The notes under the pieces were generated by a model, which searched no databases, was not told the DNA's origin, and was given only the letters and a program-made list of their open reading frames with translations. Position numbers and translations under genes: made by a program. This document shows positions 60,346 to 64,000 of a stretch of 64,000 nt of DNA, one piece after another. The DNA lies in contig NZ_CP090059.1 in assembly GCF_021391395.1 (NCBI RefSeq), forward strand, positions 1,101,001-1,165,000. Direction: 5' to 3'. How positions within the stretch are numbered: position 1 is the stretch's first letter; each line of letters starts with the position of its first letter. The DNA is from Sphingomonas cannabina (GTDB lineage: Bacteria; Pseudomonadota; Alphaproteobacteria; Sphingomonadales; Sphingomonadaceae).

Positions 60346-60360
60346 GTTCCTGTTACGTAC
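60346..60360. promoter_or_regulatory. Near-match to the alphaproteobacterial SOS box
   Basis: GTTC-N7-GTAC differs by one base from the alphaproteobacterial LexA site GTTC-N7-GTTC. It lies in the 171-bp gap before ruvA, 118 bp upstream of its start. The gap holds no gene. The functional call is speculative. Confidence 0.3.
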
Positions 60361-60478
60361 CGAACATGACCGGCTCGCCGACCGCACCCTGGACCGTCCT
60401 CTTTCCCGGCGCGTGCCCTGCGGAAGCCGACGCTTATGTCGTTTTCCCGGAACTTTCGGAACCTTCGGGGCGGCCGGC

Positions 60479-61075
60479 GTGATCGCGCACCTCAAGGGCA
60501 TTTTGACCGCCACCGCCTCCGACCACGCCGTGATCGACGTCGGCGGCGTCGGCTATCTGGTCGGCGCATCGGCGCGCACGCTGTCGGCGCTCGGCGCGGT
60601 CGGGGACGGCGTCACCGTGCATACCGAGATGCTGGTCGGGGAGGATTTCATCCGCCTGGTCGGCTTCGCCACCGCCGAGGAGCGCGACTGGTTCCGCCTG
60701 CTCACCGGCGTGCAGGGGGTGGGCGCGCGGGTCGCGCTGGCGATCCTCTCCGTATTGGCGCCGGAAGAGCTTTCCCGCGCGGTGTCGGCGCAGGACAAGG
60801 CGATGGTCGCCCGCGCCAACGGCGTCGGCCCCAAGCTCGCCGAGCGCATCGTCCGCGAATTGAAGGACAAGGTCGGCGGTATCGCGATCGGCGGCGGCAC
60901 GGCGCCCGCGGCTGCCGCCGGCAGCGCCGCGGCCGATGCGCTGTCCGCGCTCGCCAACCTCGGCTTCCGCCCGGCCGAGGCGTCGAGTGCGGTCGCGGCA
61001 GCGGAGGAGGAACTGGGCCCCGGTGCCGGCCTCGACGCGCTGGTGCGGCTCGCGCTCAGGAAAGCCGCGAAATAA
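60479..61075 (+). CDS. ruvA: Holliday junction branch migration protein RuvA
   Basis: A 198-residue RuvA starting at GTG 60479 ([20 protein letters not shown]). The OB-fold, the double helix-hairpin-helix [18 protein letters not shown] and [18 protein letters not shown], and the C-terminal domain III that contacts RuvB ([19 protein letters not shown]) are all present. The open frame from 60413 adds unrelated residues. Confidence 0.96.
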   Translation: MIAHLKGILTATASDHAVIDVGGVGYLVGASARTLSALGAVGDGVTVHTEMLVGEDFIRLVGFATAEERDWFRLLTGVQGVGARVALAILSVLAPEELSRAVSAQDKAMVARANGVGPKLAERIVRELKDKVGGIAIGGGTAPAAAAGSAAADALSALANLGFRPAEASSAVAAAEEELGPGAGLDALVRLALRKAAK

Positions 61076-61149
61076 TCGGAACTTGTTGCGACTTGCCAAC
61101 AACCGTTCCGAGGCATAGCCTCCGCCGCGACCAAGTCAGGAGGGCGTGT

Positions 61150-61710
61150 ATGAAGCGGCTTCTTCTTGTGACGACCAGCGCATTGCTGGTGTTTCCCGAC
61201 ATCGCGATGGCTCAGGCGACGACCCGGCCTGCTCCCGGCCAGGAACGGCCGGTCGGCCGGCCTCAGGTCCAGCCGCCGCGGCCCAATCCCGGTCAAGGCG
61301 TGAGGCCGCCGCAGCCGCCGCGGCCCAATCCGGGCGGACCCTCGATCCAGCCGCCGCGCCCCAATCCCGGCGGACCGGCGATCCAACCGCCGCGGCCGGG
61401 TCCGGGCCATGGCGTCCGCCCGCCGCGGCCGCGTCCGCCGCATCGGCCGGGCTATCGTCCGCCGAACTTCCGGCCGCTTCCGGCGCCGGTATTCCGTTAT
61501 CCGCGCGGCTATCGCTACCGGCGCTGGTCGATCGGCCTGCTGTTGCCGAGCCTGTTCCTGTCGTCGGCCTATTATTACAACAACTACGGAAACTTCGGCT
61601 TCGGCCCGCCGCCGCGCGGCCATCGCTGGGTCCGCTACGGCCCTGACCTCCTGCTGGTCAACGTCCGCACGCGGCGCATCGTCGACGTGATCTACGGCGC
61701 GTTCCGATGA
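61150..61710 (+). CDS. Pro/Arg-rich secreted RcnB-like protein
   Basis: A 186-residue exported protein with a signal peptide (MKRLLLVTTSALLVFPDIAM, cut near AMAQ). It has a low-complexity region of about 75 residues built from PPRPNPG units (about residues 40-95), then a Tyr/Asn-rich stretch and a C-terminal RcnB-like module (RGHRWVRYGPDLLLVNVRTR, RIVDVIYGAF). RcnB-like modules are periplasmic; metal-stress roles are known only for E. coli RcnB. AGGAGG precedes the start. It is inserted between ruvA and ruvB. Confidence 0.8.
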   Translation: MKRLLLVTTSALLVFPDIAMAQATTRPAPGQERPVGRPQVQPPRPNPGQGVRPPQPPRPNPGGPSIQPPRPNPGGPAIQPPRPGPGHGVRPPRPRPPHRPGYRPPNFRPLPAPVFRYPRGYRYRRWSIGLLLPSLFLSSAYYYNNYGNFGFGPPPRGHRWVRYGPDLLLVNVRTRRIVDVIYGAFR

Positions 61711-61788
61711 GGTGACGGTCGGCGCCGGACGCGTTCACGCTCGCGCTCGACAAGGCCGGGTGCGAACGGGTAGGGAACATGCCCACCC

Positions 61789-62811
61789 ATGACCGACGCC
61801 GACCGCATCCTCACTGCCTCCCGCCGCGCCGAGGATGTCGACGCGGCGCTCCGGCCCAAGACGCTCGACGAGTTCGTCGGGCAGAAGGCCGCGCGCGAGA
61901 ACCTGCGCGTGTTCATCGACGCAGCGAAGGCGCGGGGCGACGCGCTCGACCACGTCCTGTTCTTCGGCCCGCCCGGCCTCGGCAAGACCACGCTGGCCCA
62001 GATCATCGCCCGCGAGATGGGCGTGGGCTTCCGTGCCACCTCGGGCCCGGTGATCGCCAAATCGGGCGACCTCGCCGCGCTGCTCACCAATCTCGAGGAC
62101 GGCGACGTCCTGTTCATCGACGAGATCCACCGCCTCAATCCCGCGGTCGAGGAAGTGCTCTACCCGGCGATGGAGGACCGCGCGCTCGACCTGATGATCG
62201 GCGAAGGCCCGTCGGCACGTTCGGTCCGCATCGACCTGCCGCGCTTCACCCTGGTCGGCGCCACCACCCGCCAGGGCCTGTTGACCACGCCGCTCCGCGA
62301 TCGGTTCGGCATTCCCGTGCGGCTCAATTTCTACACGGTGGACGAGCTGCTCCGCGTCGTCACCCGCGCCGCGACCCTGCTCGACCTCCATGTCGCCGAG
62401 GACGGCGCCCGCGAGATCGCCAAGCGCTCCCGCGGCACCCCCCGCATCGCCGGCCGGCTGCTGCGCCGGGTGCGCGACTTCGCCAACGTCGCCGGCACCG
62501 AGACCGTCGACGCCGCCACCGCCGACCGCGCGCTCAACCGGCTGGAGGTCGACGCGCTCGGCCTCGACGCGATGGACCGGCGCTACCTCACCATGATCGC
62601 CGACGTGTATCGCGGCGGCCCGGTCGGCGTGGAGACGCTCGCCGCCGGCCTGTCGGAACCGCGCGACACGATCGAGGAGGTGATCGAGCCCTATCTCATC
62701 CAGATCGGCATGATCGCCCGCACCGCCCGCGGCCGCTGCCTCAACGCCGCCGGATGGAAGCACCTCGGCCTCGATCCGCCGACGACCGCACAGGACGGCT
62801 TGTTCGATTGA
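61789..62811 (+). CDS. ruvB: Holliday junction helicase RuvB
   Basis: A 340-residue AAA+ motor. Walker A is [14 protein letters not shown], Walker [10 protein letters not shown], sensor [19 protein letters not shown] with the arginine finger, and the C-terminal winged helix contains [18 protein letters not shown]. It drives branch migration with RuvA. Length and order match other RuvB proteins. Confidence 0.98.
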   Translation: MTDADRILTASRRAEDVDAALRPKTLDEFVGQKAARENLRVFIDAAKARGDALDHVLFFGPPGLGKTTLAQIIAREMGVGFRATSGPVIAKSGDLAALLTNLEDGDVLFIDEIHRLNPAVEEVLYPAMEDRALDLMIGEGPSARSVRIDLPRFTLVGATTRQGLLTTPLRDRFGIPVRLNFYTVDELLRVVTRAATLLDLHVAEDGAREIAKRSRGTPRIAGRLLRRVRDFANVAGTETVDAATADRALNRLEVDALGLDAMDRRYLTMIADVYRGGPVGVETLAAGLSEPRDTIEEVIEPYLIQIGMIARTARGRCLNAAGWKHLGLDPPTTAQDGLFD

Positions 62812-62862
62812 GGCGCCAAACGGGGTTCCCGCGGCGAATCGCCTCGGCTAGGCGTTGACGCC

Positions 62863-63321
62863 ATGACTGCCGAGGCGACCGACCTGCCGCTCGAAGGGCG
62901 CTTCGAGGGGATCGAGCACCGATTCCCGGTCCGCGTCTATTTCGAGGACACCGATCTCTCCGGCATCGTCTATCACGCCAACTACCTCCGCTTCATGGAG
63001 CGCGCCCGCTCGGCGATGCTGCGCGCCGCCGGCATCGACCAGCGCGCCGCGCACGAGGCGGGCGAGGGCGCCTACGCCGTGCGCGACCTCCACATCCGCT
63101 ATCTCGCCCCGGCGAAGCTCGACGACACGCTGTCAGTGGTCACGCGGCTGGAACGAATCCGCGCCGCCTCGGTAGTCATTCATCAACGAGTCATGCTCGG
63201 CGGGCTTTTGCTGGCCGACGCGCGCGTCGAGGCGGCCTTCGTCGCACCGAACGGCCGGGCGCGCCGCCAGCCGGCCGAGTGGGTGAGGAGGTTCGAAGCC
63301 CTCGTGGATAAGGGGAATTGA
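62863..63321 (+). CDS. ybgC: Acyl-CoA thioesterase YbgC (Tol-Pal associated)
   Basis: A 152-residue hot-dog thioesterase with the catalytic segment VYFEDTDLSGIVYHANYLRF (Asp and His). Further on come MERARSAMLRAAGI and HIRYLAPAKLDDTLSV. It is the usual first gene of the tol-pal cluster, linking acyl metabolism to envelope division. It is followed 5 bp later by tolQ. Confidence 0.93.
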   Translation: MTAEATDLPLEGRFEGIEHRFPVRVYFEDTDLSGIVYHANYLRFMERARSAMLRAAGIDQRAAHEAGEGAYAVRDLHIRYLAPAKLDDTLSVVTRLERIRAASVVIHQRVMLGGLLLADARVEAAFVAPNGRARRQPAEWVRRFEALVDKGN

Positions 63322-63325
63322 TCAG

Positions 63326-64000
63326 GTGGAATTGCTAGCCAACCCGAACGCCGCGACGCTGTCGCCGGTCGCGCTCTTCCTCCAGGCCGACTGGGTGGTG
63401 AAGGGGGTGATGATCGGCCTCATCCTCGCCAGCATCTGGACCTGGGCGATCATCATCAGCTTCCGGTTCAGGATCGGCGGCCTCCGCCGCAACTCCGACC
63501 GGTTCGAGGCCGAGTATCGCAAGGCGGCCGATATCGACGCCTTCCACCGCATCAACGGCGACAGCCCGCTGCCGATCGCCAAGGTGTTCGCGGCCGGCGT
63601 CGCCGAATGGCGCCGCTCGACCGGCGGCAAGCGCATCGACCGCGAGGGCACGCGCCAGCGGCTCGCGACCGCAATGGGATCGGCCGCCGCGGCCGAGGTC
63701 GACCGCCTGTCCGACCGGCTCAACGTCCTGGCGACGATCGGGGCGGTGGCGCCGTTCGTCGGGCTGTTCGGCACCGTGTGGGGCATCATGCGCAGCTTCA
63801 CCGCGATCGCGGGCGAGCAGAACTCGTCGCTGGCGGTGGTGGCGCCCGGCATCGCCGAGGCGCTGTTCGCGACCGCGATCGGCCTGTTCGCGGCGATCCC
63901 GGCGGTGATCGCCTACAACCGCTTCAGCCACGCCATCAACCGCATCGAGGCGCGCCTCCACCGCTTCGCCGACGGCTTCCACGCGACGCTGAGCCGGCAA
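63326..64000 (+). CDS. tolQ: TolQ proton channel subunit, 3' end missing
   Basis: At least 225 residues of TolQ (ExbB/MotA family), cut by the right edge. It starts at GTG 63326 (VELLANPNAATLSP) 5 bp after ybgC. Transmembrane segment 1 is VKGVMIGLILASIWTWAIII, TM2 NVLATIGAVAPFVGLFGTVW and TM3 EALFATAIGLFAAIPAVIAY. With TolR it powers Tol-Pal outer-membrane constriction. Its neighbours tolR, tolA, tolB and pal are presumably beyond the edge. Confidence 0.95.
   Translation, partial: MELLANPNAATLSPVALFLQADWVVKGVMIGLILASIWTWAIIISFRFRIGGLRRNSDRFEAEYRKAADIDAFHRINGDSPLPIAKVFAAGVAEWRRSTGGKRIDREGTRQRLATAMGSAAAAEVDRLSDRLNVLATIGAVAPFVGLFGTVWGIMRSFTAIAGEQNSSLAVVAPGIAEALFATAIGLFAAIPAVIAYNRFSHAINRIEARLHRFADGFHATLSRQ

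Noticed and set aside
1..64000. CRISPR arrays, insertion sequences, prophage, rRNA or tRNA genes
   Set aside because: No regularly spaced direct repeats, transposase or integrase signatures, phage structural genes or conserved rRNA/tRNA sequences were recognised. The repeats seen are palindromic intergenic elements.

Overview
The window is about 64 kb of high-GC, densely packed DNA. It suggests a plant-polysaccharide-degrading sphingomonad (Sphingomonadales, Alphaproteobacteria). The evidence is three large TonB-dependent receptors of the Caulobacter/Sphingomonas carbohydrate type, a LacI operator with a TAGCGCTA core, xylA/xylB, a DUF1244-DUF2312(GapR)-yebC-ruvCAB-ybgC-tolQ block, and sphingomonad-type palindromic repeats. 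The genus assignment is inference. I saw no rRNA or tRNA genes, CRISPR arrays, transposases or phage genes.

Layout. (1) 1-14904 is a pectin/hemicellulose utilisation locus. One leftward polycistron encodes pectin methylesterase, a TonB receptor, GH43, GH95, a second GH43, rhamnogalacturonan acetylesterase and a pectate lyase cut by the window edge. A LacI regulator and rightward xylB-xylA follow. LacI-type palindromes lie before the polycistron and in the lacI/xylB gap. (2) 15240-20126 holds an XpaC-like gene, telA and a lipoprotein gene, then typA and a small secreted protein. (3) 20175-26535 holds an orphan TonB receptor, then an outer-membrane-type protein, a GT4 glycosyltransferase, an ECF sigma factor and its anti-sigma factor. 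(4) 26741-29320 holds an SDR/HxlR divergent pair with a clear operator, an EVE protein, a Tyr-rich secreted protein and DUF3297. (5) 29392-42398 is the most interesting region. A leftward operon encodes a secreted tandem-DUF1080 (3-keto-disaccharide hydrolase family) protein, three Gfo/Idh/MocA oxidoreductases with apparent export signals and a divergent ApbE-like protein. It faces a FadR-type GntR regulator, a TonB receptor, uxuA and a hexuronate-type MFS transporter. (6) 42446-55999 is mostly housekeeping: PAP2, galE, GFA, msrA, aqpZ, sua5, acyl-CoA dehydrogenase, VOC, aldo-keto reductase, gpmA, M14 peptidase, two DUF4136-like genes, a D-cysteine desulfhydrase-like gene, rpmJ and a HAD hydrolase. 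(7) 56040-64000 holds a Phd/PIN toxin-antitoxin pair convergent with pyk, then DUF1244, gapR, yebC, ruvC, ruvA, an RcnB-like gene, ruvB, ybgC and the start of tolQ.

How they work together. In locus 1, extracellular and periplasmic enzymes would de-esterify and cleave pectin and trim xylose, arabinose, fucose or galactose side chains. The receptor would import oligomers, and XylA/XylB would route xylose to the pentose phosphate pathway under LacI control. In locus 5, the receptor would bring in uronic-acid-containing oligosaccharides. Exported oxidoreductases and the DUF1080 protein could then oxidise and cleave glycosides by a keto-sugar route instead of hydrolysis. The transporter and mannonate dehydratase would feed uronate carbon to central metabolism under GntR control. 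At least four families of intergenic palindromic repeats punctuate the window. One element of a fifth kind lies in frame inside sua5.
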